A stretch of DNA of 64,000 nt from CAWCDJ01 sp963796485 (GTDB lineage Bacteria; Acidobacteriota; Terriglobia; Bryobacterales; Bryobacteraceae): assembly GCA_963796485.1 (NCBI GenBank), contig CAWCLV010000004.1, positions 434,001 through 498,000 of the forward strand, given 5' to 3'. The notes below the pieces were generated by a model. The model was not told where the DNA came from. It ran no database searches and was given only the letters and a program-made list of their open reading frames with translations. Shown here in pieces: positions 8,779 through 17,852 of this stretch (positions within the stretch are counted from its first letter, which is position 1; each line of letters begins with the position of its first letter). Both the position numbers and the translations under genes were made by a program.

Positions 8779-10278
8779 GTGACTAGAAACATCGATGTCA
8801 CCGAACTGATCCTGCGGGACGCACACCAAAGTCTCATGGCCACGAGGATGGCCCTCGAGGACATGGTCCCGGCATGCGAAGACCTGGACAAAGCAGGTTA
8901 CTGGTCAGTGGAGTGTTGGGGCGGCGCAACTTTCGACGCCTGTATCCGTTTTCTGAACGAAGACCCGTGGGAGCGGCTGCGAACCTTTCGCAAATTGATG
9001 CCGAACACGCGTCTTCAGATGCTGCTGCGCGGACAAAACCTGCTCGGCTACCGTCACTATGAAGACACCGTGGTTGACCGTTTTGTGGACAAAGCGTCCG
9101 AGAACGGAATGGACGTATTTCGGATATTCGACGCCTTAAACGATATCCGCAACCTGAGGCGCGCCGTTGCCGCCGTCCGGCGTAATGGAAAGCACGCCCA
9201 GGGGACCGTGTGTTACACCATCAGCCCGCTGCACACTATTACCGGGTTTGTCGAAATGGCGGAGCGCCTGATGGACCTCGGCTGCGATTCCATCTGCATC
9301 AAGGACATGGCGGCATTGCTCAAGCCGCAACCGGCGTACGACCTTGTAAGAGGAATCAAAGAGGCGCTCGGCGATGTACGGGTGCACGTCCACGTGCACG
9401 CCACAACAGGCGTGACGATGGTCAGCCTCATGAAAGCCATCGAAGCCGGAGCCGATTGTGTGGATACATCCATCAGTTCTCTCAGCCTGGGTCCGGGGCA
9501 TAATCCAACAGAGAGCCTGGTCGAGATGCTGGAAGGAACCCCTTTCACGACCAGCCTGGATAAGTCACGGCTCCTTAACATCAAGCAATACTTCAATAAG
9601 GTCCGGCCGCGTTACCGCGAGTTTCTTTCGAACATTACCGGGGTCGAGACCGAGATTTTCGAAAGCCAGATACCGGGCGGCATGATCTCCAACATGGAGA
9701 GCCAGTTGAAGCAGCAGGGCGCCGGCGACCGCATGCAGGACGTGCTTGCCGAAGTGCCGCGTGTGCGGAAGGACGCCGGCTATCCGCCGCTGGTCACGCC
9801 CAGCAGCCAGATTGTCGGCACCCAGGCCGTGTTCAACGTGGTGATGGGTCGATACAAAGTTTTGACGGGCGAGTTCGCGGACCTGATGCTCGGGTATTAC
9901 GGCGCTACGATCGCGCAGCGGGACCGGCACCTGATCGAACTTGCCTCCAAGCAGACCAAAAAGAACCCGATCGACACAAGGCCCGCCGATCTGCTCAAAC
10001 CGGAGTGGCAGGAATTGCGCTCCGGCGCGCTCGAACTGGAAGGGTGCAACGGATCCGACGAGGACGTTCTCACTTACTCTATGTTCCCGCAGGTCGCGCC
10101 GAGATTCTTCAAAACCAGAGCCGAAGGCCCCAAAAACCTGGGCAAGGACCCCGAACGTCCGGCGGCGGCAGCCCCGGCGCAGGTTCCTGAACCCGCGGAT
10201 AAGTCCGTGCGCAACCCCGTTTCGTACGACGTTACGCTGAACGGCAAAAAGCACCGGGTCACGGTTTCGCCGGCGTAA
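8779..10278 (+). CDS. methylmalonyl-CoA carboxyltransferase 5S subunit (pyruvate/oxaloacetate side)
   Basis: A 499-residue TIM-barrel enzyme of the transcarboxylase 5S / oxaloacetate decarboxylase alpha / pyruvate carboxylase CT family. It moves CO2 between oxaloacetate and the carrier biotin. Visible landmarks: LRDAHQSLMATRM (metal/substrate site), the catalytic Lys in ICIKDMAALLKP, and the metal-binding HVHATTG segment. A short Pro/Ala linker near residue 460 ends the protein; no biotin domain is fused. It starts at GTG with GGAGG upstream. First gene of the operon running to 17677. The absence of a biotin carboxylase nearby favours transcarboxylase over pyruvate carboxylase. Confidence 0.88.
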   Translation: MTRNIDVTELILRDAHQSLMATRMALEDMVPACEDLDKAGYWSVECWGGATFDACIRFLNEDPWERLRTFRKLMPNTRLQMLLRGQNLLGYRHYEDTVVDRFVDKASENGMDVFRIFDALNDIRNLRRAVAAVRRNGKHAQGTVCYTISPLHTITGFVEMAERLMDLGCDSICIKDMAALLKPQPAYDLVRGIKEALGDVRVHVHVHATTGVTMVSLMKAIEAGADCVDTSISSLSLGPGHNPTESLVEMLEGTPFTTSLDKSRLLNIKQYFNKVRPRYREFLSNITGVETEIFESQIPGGMISNMESQLKQQGAGDRMQDVLAEVPRVRKDAGYPPLVTPSSQIVGTQAVFNVVMGRYKVLTGEFADLMLGYYGATIAQRDRHLIELASKQTKKNPIDTRPADLLKPEWQELRSGALELEGCNGSDEDVLTYSMFPQVAPRFFKTRAEGPKNLGKDPERPAAAAPAQVPEPADKSVRNPVSYDVTLNGKKHRVTVSPA

Positions 10279-10305
10279 GCCGGAACGCTATCACAGGGAG
10301 CGGAG

Positions 10306-11859
10306 ATGGCCACAGAGAGCATACAGGCGAAGCTTACGGAATTGAACCAGCGGCGCGAGCGATTGCTGGAGGGCGGCGGAAAAGAGCGTCTCGAAAAGCA
10401 CCGGAAGTCGGGAAAACTGACCGCTCGCGAGAGGGTCGATGCGCTGGTGGACCCGGATAGCTTTCAGGAAACGGGGCTGTTCGCCGAACACCGCGCGACG
10501 TTGTTCGGCATGGCCGGCAAGAGCATGCCGGCGGATGGAGTGATCACCGGCGCGGCCTCGGTCGATGGACGGCTGGTGCACCTGGCCAGCCAGGATTTCA
10601 CCGTGGCGGGCGGTTCCGCCGGAGAGGTCCACTCCATCAAGGTCGCCGAGATCATGATGCAGGCGCTGAAGACCGGATCGCCGTTCGTGTTCATCAACGA
10701 TTCGGGCGGCGCACGCGTGCAGGAGGGCATCGATTCGCTCTCCGGCTACGGCAAGGTTTTCTACACAAACACGATGTTGTCCGGCGCTGTGCCGCAGATC
10801 TCGCTGATTTGCGGCCCCTGCGCGGGCGGCGCGGCTTACAGCCCGGCGTTGACGGATTTCATCATTCAGACCCGGCAGGCCCAGATGTTCATCACCGGGC
10901 CGCAGGTCATCAAGCAGGTAACCGGCGAGACCGTCACCGCGGAGCAGCTGGGCGGACCCGAGGCCCACATGACCAGCTCGGGCGTCATTCACTTCATCGC
11001 GGAAGACGATCACCATGCGGTGCTGCTCGCCAAGCGGCTGCTCAGTTTCCTGCCCTCGAACAATCTGGAGGATCCGCCGCGGATGGAAGGCGACCGCCAG
11101 GTCGATCCCAACCCGGCGCTCGAAGAGGCCGTTCCTGTAGAAACCCGGAAGGCATACGATGTCCGCAACGTGATCACCGGGGTAGTGGACTTCGGCGATT
11201 TCTTCGAGGTGCAATCCGGCTATGCGGCAAACATCGTGGTGGGATTCGCGAGGGTGATGGGCCGCACCATCGGTGTGATCGCGAACCAGCCGGCGGTACA
11301 GGCGGGCGTGCTGGATATCGACGCTTCGAACAAGGCGTCGCGCTTCATCCGGTTCTGCAACGCCTTCAATATTCCGCTGCTGACGTTCGTCGATGTTCCC
11401 GGATTCCTTCCCGGCGTGCAGCAGGAACACGCCGGTATCATCCGGCATGGCGCGAAGATGCTGTTCACCTACTCGGCGGCCACGGTGCCGAAGATTACGG
11501 TGATTCTCCGTAAAGCGTACGGCGGGGCGTATCTCGCCATGTGCGGGAAGGATCTGGGCGCAGACCGCGTGTTCGCGTGGCCCACTGCCGAAGTGGCGGT
11601 GATGGGCGCGGAAGGCGCCTCCGAGATTGTCTTCCGCAAGGAAATTCAGGAGGCCGAAGACAAACCGGCCAAGCGCCAGGAGTTGATCGAGCACTATCGA
11701 AAGGTGTTCTCGAATCCTTACGTGGCGGCGGGGCGGCGGCTCGTAGACGACGTCATCGAACCCTCGGCGACGCGGCGTCATGTCGCCCAGGCGCTCGAGT
11801 ACCTCCAAACCAAGCGCGAGCTGCGTCCGCCCAAGAAACACGGGCTGATGCCGCTCTGA
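10306..11859 (+). CDS. acyl-CoA carboxyltransferase beta / transcarboxylase 12S subunit
   Basis: A 517-residue carboxyltransferase of the propionyl-CoA carboxylase beta / methylmalonyl-CoA decarboxylase alpha / transcarboxylase 12S family. It transfers the carboxyl group between biotin and propionyl-CoA to give methylmalonyl-CoA. Two crotonase-like halves are visible: the first with INDSGGARVQEG and GPCAGGAAYSPAL (oxyanion hole), the second with VDVPGFLPG and KAYGGAYLAM. The start has GGGAG upstream. It sits 27 bases behind the 5S gene. Family alternatives (acetyl-CoA versus propionyl-CoA substrate) cannot be separated by eye, but the epimerase and mutase downstream favour propionyl-CoA. Confidence 0.92.
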   Translation: MATESIQAKLTELNQRRERLLEGGGKERLEKHRKSGKLTARERVDALVDPDSFQETGLFAEHRATLFGMAGKSMPADGVITGAASVDGRLVHLASQDFTVAGGSAGEVHSIKVAEIMMQALKTGSPFVFINDSGGARVQEGIDSLSGYGKVFYTNTMLSGAVPQISLICGPCAGGAAYSPALTDFIIQTRQAQMFITGPQVIKQVTGETVTAEQLGGPEAHMTSSGVIHFIAEDDHHAVLLAKRLLSFLPSNNLEDPPRMEGDRQVDPNPALEEAVPVETRKAYDVRNVITGVVDFGDFFEVQSGYAANIVVGFARVMGRTIGVIANQPAVQAGVLDIDASNKASRFIRFCNAFNIPLLTFVDVPGFLPGVQQEHAGIIRHGAKMLFTYSAATVPKITVILRKAYGGAYLAMCGKDLGADRVFAWPTAEVAVMGAEGASEIVFRKEIQEAEDKPAKRQELIEHYRKVFSNPYVAAGRRLVDDVIEPSATRRHVAQALEYLQTKRELRPPKKHGLMPL

Positions 11860-11869
11860 GGCAGTCAAT

Positions 11870-12205
11870 ATGGTGCAACGAGACACAAGCGCTATTCTCG
11901 AGACCCTCGATCAAATCCGCGCGCAGCTCGCGGAACTGACGAACCGGGTGGCACGGCTGGAACATGGGGCCCCCAGGCAGCGGCCATCCCAACCCGAGCC
12001 GGCCGTGACGGAAGAACCCGTTAAGCCGGTGGCAGTAGAGGAGCCTGCCGAGCCGATCAGCGAAGAAATCCTGCTGGCGATTTCTGCCGGTGTGGCGGCA
12101 TTTCTGGGTGAACGCGTCCGGATCCGGCAGATCCGGGTGCTCAGCTCGCCGGCCTGGGCGCAGCAGGGACGCGTCTGGATTCAGGCATCTCATCGATTGT
12201 ATTAG
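11870..12205 (+). CDS. small coiled-coil subunit associated with the transcarboxylase
   Basis: A 111-residue protein with an N-terminal coiled coil (ILETLDQIRAQLAELTNRVARLE), a Pro/Glu-rich linker and a conserved-looking C-terminal domain (LLAISAGVAAFLGERVRIRQIRV to the end). It has no clear membrane helix, unlike typical OadG gamma subunits, although the C-terminal part resembles small subunits found next to biotin-dependent decarboxylase genes. It lies 11 bases after the 12S gene and 9 bases before the biotin carrier, which points to an assembly or linker role in the complex. The function is inferred from position only. Confidence 0.6.
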   Translation: MVQRDTSAILETLDQIRAQLAELTNRVARLEHGAPRQRPSQPEPAVTEEPVKPVAVEEPAEPISEEILLAISAGVAAFLGERVRIRQIRVLSSPAWAQQGRVWIQASHRLY

Positions 12206-12213
12206 GGAGCACC

Positions 12214-12612
12214 GTGAAGCTCAGGATCACAGTTGACCAGAAGACTTACGAAGTCGACGTAGAGGCGATTGAGCCGGAGGCGCGCAGCGCTCCACCGCGG
12301 GGATACGCGGTGGAGCCGGCGCCGGTCCGCATACCGGGGGCCGCGGCTGCAACCGCCGCAACGGCCGCGCCCGCCGGTACGGCGGCGCCGGTGAATGAGG
12401 ATAAAGTGTGCCGCAGCCCGGTGGCGGGAATCGTCGTCCGGCTCGTTGCCCGGCCAGGGCAGAAAATCCAGGCGGGTGACAACCTGCTGGTGCTCGAAGC
12501 CATGAAGATGGAGACCAATATCACTTCGCCGGTCGGCGGAAACGTGTCGGCGATTCGAGTGAACCCGGGAGACGCCGTTCAGGTGGGCCAGGTGGTCGTG
12601 GAGTTCGAATAA
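12214..12612 (+). CDS. biotin carboxyl carrier protein (1.3S subunit)
   Basis: A 132-residue biotinyl carrier. The C-terminal biotinyl domain (from about residue 66) contains the biotinylation motif EAMKMETN with the modified Lys, and the fold signature SPVAGIVVRL...GDAVQVGQVVVEFE. An Ala/Pro-rich flexible linker precedes it, as in 1.3S subunits. The start is GTG with GGGAG upstream. It ferries the carboxyl group between the 5S and 12S active sites. Confidence 0.93.
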   Translation: MKLRITVDQKTYEVDVEAIEPEARSAPPRGYAVEPAPVRIPGAAAATAATAAPAGTAAPVNEDKVCRSPVAGIVVRLVARPGQKIQAGDNLLVLEAMKMETNITSPVGGNVSAIRVNPGDAVQVGQVVVEFE

Positions 12613-12615
12613 AAA

Positions 12616-13083
12616 ATGGATACCGAAATTCAGCAGGTGCCGGGGTTTCTATTTGTCGATCACGTTGCGGTGTCGGTCCCGCCGGGCGACCTCGACGCGC
12701 ATGTCCGCGCGTATGAGGTCCTGGGTTTTCAGGAGGTCCATCGCGAAGATGTGCTCGGAACCGACCAGGTGCGCGAGGTGCTGCTGCGTATCGGCGATGG
12801 TCCGAACCTGTTGCAGTTGCTCACGCCGCTGAGTCCGGCGTCTCCGGTTGCCAAACAGATCGAGAAAAACGGCGGCCGCGGCGGACTGGCGCACGTCGCC
12901 CTGCGCGTAGCGGATGCCCGCAAGGCGTTCGACTACATGAAGGAGCACGGGTTCAGGATCATCGACGCGGCGCCCCGCAAAGGATCGCGCGGCACTACCG
13001 TCTTTTTCGTTCACCCCAAGAGCAGCGAGGGCGCGGCATTCGGCTATCTGATGGAGGTAGTGCAGGAGGGCGGCGTTGCCTGA
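12616..13083 (+). CDS. mce: methylmalonyl-CoA epimerase
   Basis: A 155-residue vicinal-oxygen-chelate (glyoxalase-fold) protein that interconverts the R and S forms of methylmalonyl-CoA. Landmarks are DHVAVSVPPGDLDAHVRAY (first metal His), RGGLAHVALRV (second His) and a C-terminal acidic ligand region (GYLMEVVQ). It lies 3 bases after the carrier gene, between the transcarboxylase that makes (S)-methylmalonyl-CoA and the mutase that needs the R form. That placement makes the assignment firm. Confidence 0.9.
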   Translation: MDTEIQQVPGFLFVDHVAVSVPPGDLDAHVRAYEVLGFQEVHREDVLGTDQVREVLLRIGDGPNLLQLLTPLSPASPVAKQIEKNGGRGGLAHVALRVADARKAFDYMKEHGFRIIDAAPRKGSRGTTVFFVHPKSSEGAAFGYLMEVVQEGGVA

Positions 13084-14515
13084 TATCGCGGAAGGAACCG
13101 AAGTCCTGCGGCTGCGCGACGATTTCCCGCCGGTGTCCACCGAAGCCTGGGAAGCCGCCATTCATAAAGACCTGAAAGGCGCTGACTACGAAAAGCGCCT
13201 GGTGTGGCGGAGCGACGCCGGGATCCCGGTGCGTCCCTACTACCGCGCCGAAGATCTCGCCGGACTGGCGCCGCAGCTTCAGAGCGCGCCGGGCGAGTTT
13301 CCGTTCGTGCGCGGGGGCGGGAAAGCCTTTGAGATCGCGCAGGAAGTGGCGCCGCGGCCCGAGGCCGTACGGGCCGATTTCCTGCACGAGGCCGGCGCCG
13401 ACGCGGTACAGGAACTCGGTTACGCCCTGGCCGAAGGCGTCGAGCGGCTGGCCGCCCTCGCCGTTATCCGTAAGTCGGTGGACCGCGCGGCAGGCGAGAT
13501 CGAGTTCGTCTTCGCAGCGGGCTCCACCTTCTTCTTCGAGATCGCGAAACTGCGTGCGGCGCGGCTCCTCTGGGCGCAGGCGGTGTCGGCATTCGGACCG
13601 GAGCAGGACTCCGCGTGCCTGATGCACATTCACGTCCGGACGTCGCGTTTGAACAAGAGCCTGTACGACCGCTACACCAATCTGCTGCGCGCCACCACCG
13701 AGGCACTATCGGCGGCGATCGGAGGCTGCGACCGGCTGACCGTGGAACCCTTCGGATTCGACGAGCACCTCGCGGCGAACCTGCAACGGATCCTGAAGGA
13801 AGAGGCCCACGTTGACGTCCCGGCCGACCCGGGTGGCGGCTCTTATTTCCTGGAAGTGCTCACGGATTCGCTCGCCCGCGAAGCCTGGCAACTCTTCCAG
13901 CAGGTGGAAGCGGAAGGCGGCTACAGCGCGGCCGTGAACTCGGGCTCGGTGAAACAGGCGCTGGCGAAATCGCGCGCGGAGCGCGAAAAGGCCGTAGCTT
14001 CCCGCCGCCGCACGCTTGTCGGCGTGAACAACTACCCCGACCTCGGCGAAAAGACCACCGACGTCGAACCGCCCTCCGGCGGGGAGGATCGCTTCCCCAC
14101 CTTCCGGCTGGCGGAGTCTTTCGAGAAGATTCGCGAGCGCACGGCACGGCACGCGCGTGCGACCGGGCGCTATCCGCGCGTGCTGCTGTTGAAGCGCGGC
14201 GACCAGAAGATGCGGATGGCGAGGGCCAATTTCAGCCAGAATTTTTTCGGGTGCGCGGGGTTCGACATCGAAGACGGCGAGAGCTGCGAGGGCACCTCGG
14301 CGGACCTGATCGTGCTGTGCAGTTCCGATTCGGAGTACCTCGATTTCGCGAAGGAGGTTTGCCCGAAGGTTCAGGTCCCGGTGATCGTCGCGGGGAACCC
14401 GAAAGACCAGGCAGACGCGCTGCGGGCGGCGGGAGTGCAGGGGTTCGTCCACGTTCTCAGCGATGCCGTTCAAACCCTTACCGGCTGGCAGAACCGGCTG
14501 GGGATGAGGGACTAA
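13076..14515 (+). CDS. mutA: methylmalonyl-CoA mutase, small (non-catalytic) subunit
   Basis: A 479-residue paralogue of MutB that forms the structural half of the heterodimeric mutase. The N-terminal TIM-barrel part is recognisable (AAIHKDLKGADYEKRLVW, DPGGGSYFLEVLTDSLAREAW). The C-terminal B12-fold lacks the DxHxxG cobalt-ligand motif (it reads LLKRGDQKMRMARANF), as expected for the small chain. The TTG start at 13076 follows AGGAGG by 6 bases and overlaps the epimerase by 8 bases; no in-frame ATG fits as well. Confidence 0.9.
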   Translation: MPDIAEGTEVLRLRDDFPPVSTEAWEAAIHKDLKGADYEKRLVWRSDAGIPVRPYYRAEDLAGLAPQLQSAPGEFPFVRGGGKAFEIAQEVAPRPEAVRADFLHEAGADAVQELGYALAEGVERLAALAVIRKSVDRAAGEIEFVFAAGSTFFFEIAKLRAARLLWAQAVSAFGPEQDSACLMHIHVRTSRLNKSLYDRYTNLLRATTEALSAAIGGCDRLTVEPFGFDEHLAANLQRILKEEAHVDVPADPGGGSYFLEVLTDSLAREAWQLFQQVEAEGGYSAAVNSGSVKQALAKSRAEREKAVASRRRTLVGVNNYPDLGEKTTDVEPPSGGEDRFPTFRLAESFEKIRERTARHARATGRYPRVLLLKRGDQKMRMARANFSQNFFGCAGFDIEDGESCEGTSADLIVLCSSDSEYLDFAKEVCPKVQVPVIVAGNPKDQADALRAAGVQGFVHVLSDAVQTLTGWQNRLGMRD

Positions 14516-14517
14516 CG

Positions 14518-16662
14518 ATGAAGCCGGACTTTTCCAAAATCGACTACCGGCCGGCGACACGGCCCGAGCGCCAGTCCAGGGATGGCGTTGCTCCCGTCTG
14601 GATGACGGCGGAGCGGATTCCCGTGAACGATTACTACACGGCCGCCGACCTCGCCGCGATGGAACACCTGGAGTACGCCGCCGGCGTGCCTCCTTTCCTG
14701 CGCGGGCCCTATTCGGCGATGTACGCGATGCAGCCGTGGACCATCCGGCAGTATGCCGGCTTTTCGACGGCCGAGGAATCGAACGCGTTCTACCGGCGGA
14801 ATCTCGCGGCGGGACAGAAGGGGCTCTCGGTGGCGTTCGACCTCGCCACGCACCGCGGCTACGATTCCGACAACGAGCGCGTGTCCGGTGACGTCGGCAA
14901 GGCGGGAGTGGCGATCGATTCGGTGGAGGATATGAAAATCCTCTTCCACCAGATCCCGCTCGACCAGATGTCAGTTTCGATGACCATGAACGGCGCGGTG
15001 CTGCCCGTAATGGCGTTCTATATCGTAGCGGCGGAAGAGCAGGGGGTCGCTCCGGAGAAACTCAGCGGAACCATCCAGAACGACGTTCTGAAAGAGTTCA
15101 TGGTCCGCAACACCTACATCTACCCGCCGGCGCCGTCCATGAAGATCGTCGGCGACATTTTCCGCTACTCCGCCGCGCACATGCCGAAGTTCAACTGTAT
15201 TTCGATCAGCGGCTACCACATGCAGGAGGCCGGCGCCACTGCGGATATCGAACTGGGGTACACGCTGGCGGACGGCCTGGAGTACGTCCGGACGGGGATC
15301 GCCGCGGGATTGGACATCGACGCGTTCGCACCGCGCCTGAGCTTCTTCTGGGGGATCGGCATGAATTACTTCATGGAGATCGCGAAGCTCCGGGCGGCCC
15401 GGGTACTGTGGGCGAAGCTGATCCGCGGATTCAACCCGAAGAATCCCAAATCCATGGCGCTGCGCACGCACTGCCAGACTTCGGGCTGGAGCCTCACCGC
15501 GCAGGATGTGTTCAACAACGTGGTGCGCACCTCGGTGGAAGCACTCGCCGCGGTCCTGGGGCACACGCAGTCGCTCCACACCAACGCGCTCGACGAGGCG
15601 ATTGCACTGCCCACGGATTTCTCGGCGCGGATCGCGCGGAATACCCAGATCTACCTGCAGGAAGAGACCGGCATCACGCGCGTGGTGGATCCCTTCGGCG
15701 GAAGCTACTACGTCGAGAAACTCACGCACGAGTTGATGCACAAGGCCTGGCACCACATCCAGGAAGTCGAAACCCTCGGCGGTATGACCGCGGCGATCGA
15801 GACCGGGATTCCGAAGATGCGGATCGAGGAGGCGGCCGCGCGGCGGCAGGCGCGGATCGACTCCGGGCGCGAGGTGATCGTCGGGGTCAACAAGTACCAA
15901 ACCGATCGCGCGGAAGAGATCGAAGTTCTCGAGGTGGATAACGGGGCGGTCCGCGAATCGCAGATCCGAAGGCTCGAAGAGGTGAAGCGGTCGCGCGACC
16001 AGAGACAGGTCGAGCAGGCGCTGGAGGCGCTCACGAACTGCGCCCGCACCGGCGAAGGCAACCTGCTGGAGCTTTCCGTCCGCGCGGCACGGGCCCGTGC
16101 TACGCTGGGCGAGATCTCCATGGCTCTCGAGAAGGTCTTCGGGCGATACACGGCCGTGAACCGCACCATCTCCGGGGTCTATTCATCGGAGACCGAAGAC
16201 GATCCGCGGTTCCGCGCCGCCCGGCAGCGTGCCGGGGAGTTTGCCGCCGCTGAGGGCCGGCGGCCCAGGATTATGGTCGCCAAGTTGGGCCAGGACGGCC
16301 ACGACCGCGGCGCCAAGGTGATCGCCACCGCTTTCGCCGATCTCGGTTTCGACGTGGACGTCGGCCCTCTGTTCCAGACGCCGCGCGAAGCCGCGCGCAT
16401 GGCCGCCGAAAACGATGTCCACGTGCTTGGAGTCTCCAGCCTGGCCGGAGGACATAAGACCCTGGTTCCCGAAGTGCTGAAGGAATTGGGCCGGCTCGGC
16501 CGCGGCGATATCCTGGTCTACGTCGGCGGGGTCGTGCCGCCGAAGGACTACGAGTACCTGCGGCAGGCGGGCGTTGCGGGCGTGTTCGGCCCGGGCAGCC
16601 CGATCCCGGATTGCGCCCAGACGATTCTGGAGGCCTTGATGAGCAGCGTTCGTGCAACGTAG
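14518..16662 (+). CDS. mutB: methylmalonyl-CoA mutase, large catalytic subunit
   Basis: A 714-residue adenosylcobalamin enzyme that isomerises (R)-methylmalonyl-CoA and succinyl-CoA. The TIM barrel shows FSTAEESNAFYRRN, ISGYHMQEAGA and THCQTSGWSL; the C-terminal cobalamin domain shows KLGQDGHDRGAKV, in which the His of DGHDRG is the lower cobalt ligand, followed by GVSSLAGGHKTLVPE. The length matches the family. The start ATG lies 2 bases after the mutA stop. The 3' end overlaps meaB by 11 bases. Confidence 0.96.
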   Translation: MKPDFSKIDYRPATRPERQSRDGVAPVWMTAERIPVNDYYTAADLAAMEHLEYAAGVPPFLRGPYSAMYAMQPWTIRQYAGFSTAEESNAFYRRNLAAGQKGLSVAFDLATHRGYDSDNERVSGDVGKAGVAIDSVEDMKILFHQIPLDQMSVSMTMNGAVLPVMAFYIVAAEEQGVAPEKLSGTIQNDVLKEFMVRNTYIYPPAPSMKIVGDIFRYSAAHMPKFNCISISGYHMQEAGATADIELGYTLADGLEYVRTGIAAGLDIDAFAPRLSFFWGIGMNYFMEIAKLRAARVLWAKLIRGFNPKNPKSMALRTHCQTSGWSLTAQDVFNNVVRTSVEALAAVLGHTQSLHTNALDEAIALPTDFSARIARNTQIYLQEETGITRVVDPFGGSYYVEKLTHELMHKAWHHIQEVETLGGMTAAIETGIPKMRIEEAAARRQARIDSGREVIVGVNKYQTDRAEEIEVLEVDNGAVRESQIRRLEEVKRSRDQRQVEQALEALTNCARTGEGNLLELSVRAARARATLGEISMALEKVFGRYTAVNRTISGVYSSETEDDPRFRAARQRAGEFAAAEGRRPRIMVAKLGQDGHDRGAKVIATAFADLGFDVDVGPLFQTPREAARMAAENDVHVLGVSSLAGGHKTLVPEVLKELGRLGRGDILVYVGGVVPPKDYEYLRQAGVAGVFGPGSPIPDCAQTILEALMSSVRAT

Positions 16663-17677
16663 GGCCGGCGAAGCAGTCTCGGCAACGCGCGGCCGCCTTC
16701 CGCTGGACCGCTACATCGAGGGTGTGCGAAGCGGCGACCGCGTGACCCTGGCCCGCGCCATCACGCTGGTCGAAAGCGACCTCCCGGAGGATATCGGCTT
16801 GGCCGCGCGACTGCTGGAGGCGCTGCTGCCCCACACCGGCAAATCGCGGCGCATCGGGATCACCGGTGTGCCGGGCGCGGGTAAGAGCACCTTCATGGAT
16901 ACGCTCGGGATGTACCTCGTGCAGGAGCACGGTGAAAAGCTGGCCGTGCTGAGCGTCGATCCCGCGAGCCCCATCTCGGGCGGAAGCATCTTGGGGGATA
17001 AGACCAGGATGGAGCGGCTCTGCCTGGAGGAGAACGCATTCATCCGGCCGTCTTCCTCACGGGGACAACTCGGCGGTGTGGCGCCGCGTACCCGCGAAGC
17101 GGTGCTTCTCTGCGAGGCGGCCGGGTACTCGAACGTGATGATCGAGACGGTGGGGGTCGGCCAGTCGGAGACCGCGGTACGCTCGATGTCCGACTTCTTC
17201 CTGCTGCTGCTGATTCCCGGCGCGGGCGACGAGTTGCAGGGCACCAAGCGCGGCATCATCGAGATGGTGGACGCCATCGCGATCAACAAGGCCGACGGCG
17301 AGAACAAGCGCAGGGCCGAGCGCGCCCGCGTGGAGTACTCCAGCGCGCTGCACCTCTTCCCCGCCCCGGCGTCCGGGTGGACGCCGCGTGTGGTCACCTG
17401 CTCGGCCGTAACCGGCGAAGGTGTCCGCGAGATCTGGAGCATGATTCTGGAGCACCGCCAACACTTCGAAGCCACCGGGCACCTGGCGGAACTCCGCTCG
17501 CGGCAGTCGCTCCAGTGGATGCGGGAACTCGTGTTCCTCGGGCTCGAACAAGAGTTGCGGAGGAACCGCGGCGTGGCCCGCCGGCTCGCGGATCTCGAAG
17601 AAGATGTCCGGCGGGGCCGCACTACCGCATTTGCCGCCAGCCGCGAGTTGCTGGCCCTGTTCCGCGGCGAGAACTGA
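16652..17677 (+). CDS. meaB: MeaB-type G3E GTPase, mutase chaperone
   Basis: A 341-residue P-loop GTPase that protects and reactivates methylmalonyl-CoA mutase and gates cobalamin loading. Walker A is GVPGAGKST; downstream are SVDPASPISGGSILGDKTRM and the base-recognition segment AINKADG. The GTG start overlaps the end of mutB. The older family name is LAO/AO transport ATPase (ArgK). Last gene of the operon. Confidence 0.94.
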   Translation: MQRRAGEAVSATRGRLPLDRYIEGVRSGDRVTLARAITLVESDLPEDIGLAARLLEALLPHTGKSRRIGITGVPGAGKSTFMDTLGMYLVQEHGEKLAVLSVDPASPISGGSILGDKTRMERLCLEENAFIRPSSSRGQLGGVAPRTREAVLLCEAAGYSNVMIETVGVGQSETAVRSMSDFFLLLLIPGAGDELQGTKRGIIEMVDAIAINKADGENKRRAERARVEYSSALHLFPAPASGWTPRVVTCSAVTGEGVREIWSMILEHRQHFEATGHLAELRSRQSLQWMRELVFLGLEQELRRNRGVARRLADLEEDVRRGRTTAFAASRELLALFRGEN

Positions 17678-17710
17678 GTGCGGGCCCGGAAGAGGCTCGC
17701 ATTTCAAGTG

Positions 17711-17731
17711 GGGTAGGCCTCCGGCCTGCCC
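17711..17731. repeat. dispersed palindromic repeat, copy 1
   Basis: GGGTAGGCC-TCC-GGCCTGCCC, an imperfect hairpin 33 bases after meaB. A nearly identical element sits at 32667-32688, also just after a gene. It has no T-tract, so it resembles a dispersed palindromic repeat rather than a classic terminator. Confidence 0.6.
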
Positions 17732-17852
17732 GGTTTGGACTTTGCCTTTATCGCGAATCATATCGTTCCGTAGAAACCGCTCGCATGTCCTCAAAAGCTG
17801 GCACCGTAATTGCACTTTCCGAAATTGGAGTATTTTTCGGAAAGGACCGCAA

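Noticed and set aside
10291..11886. 531-codon reverse open frame over the 12S gene.
   Set aside because: The forward gene has clear carboxyltransferase motifs; the reverse frame is Arg/His-rich with no recognisable motif.
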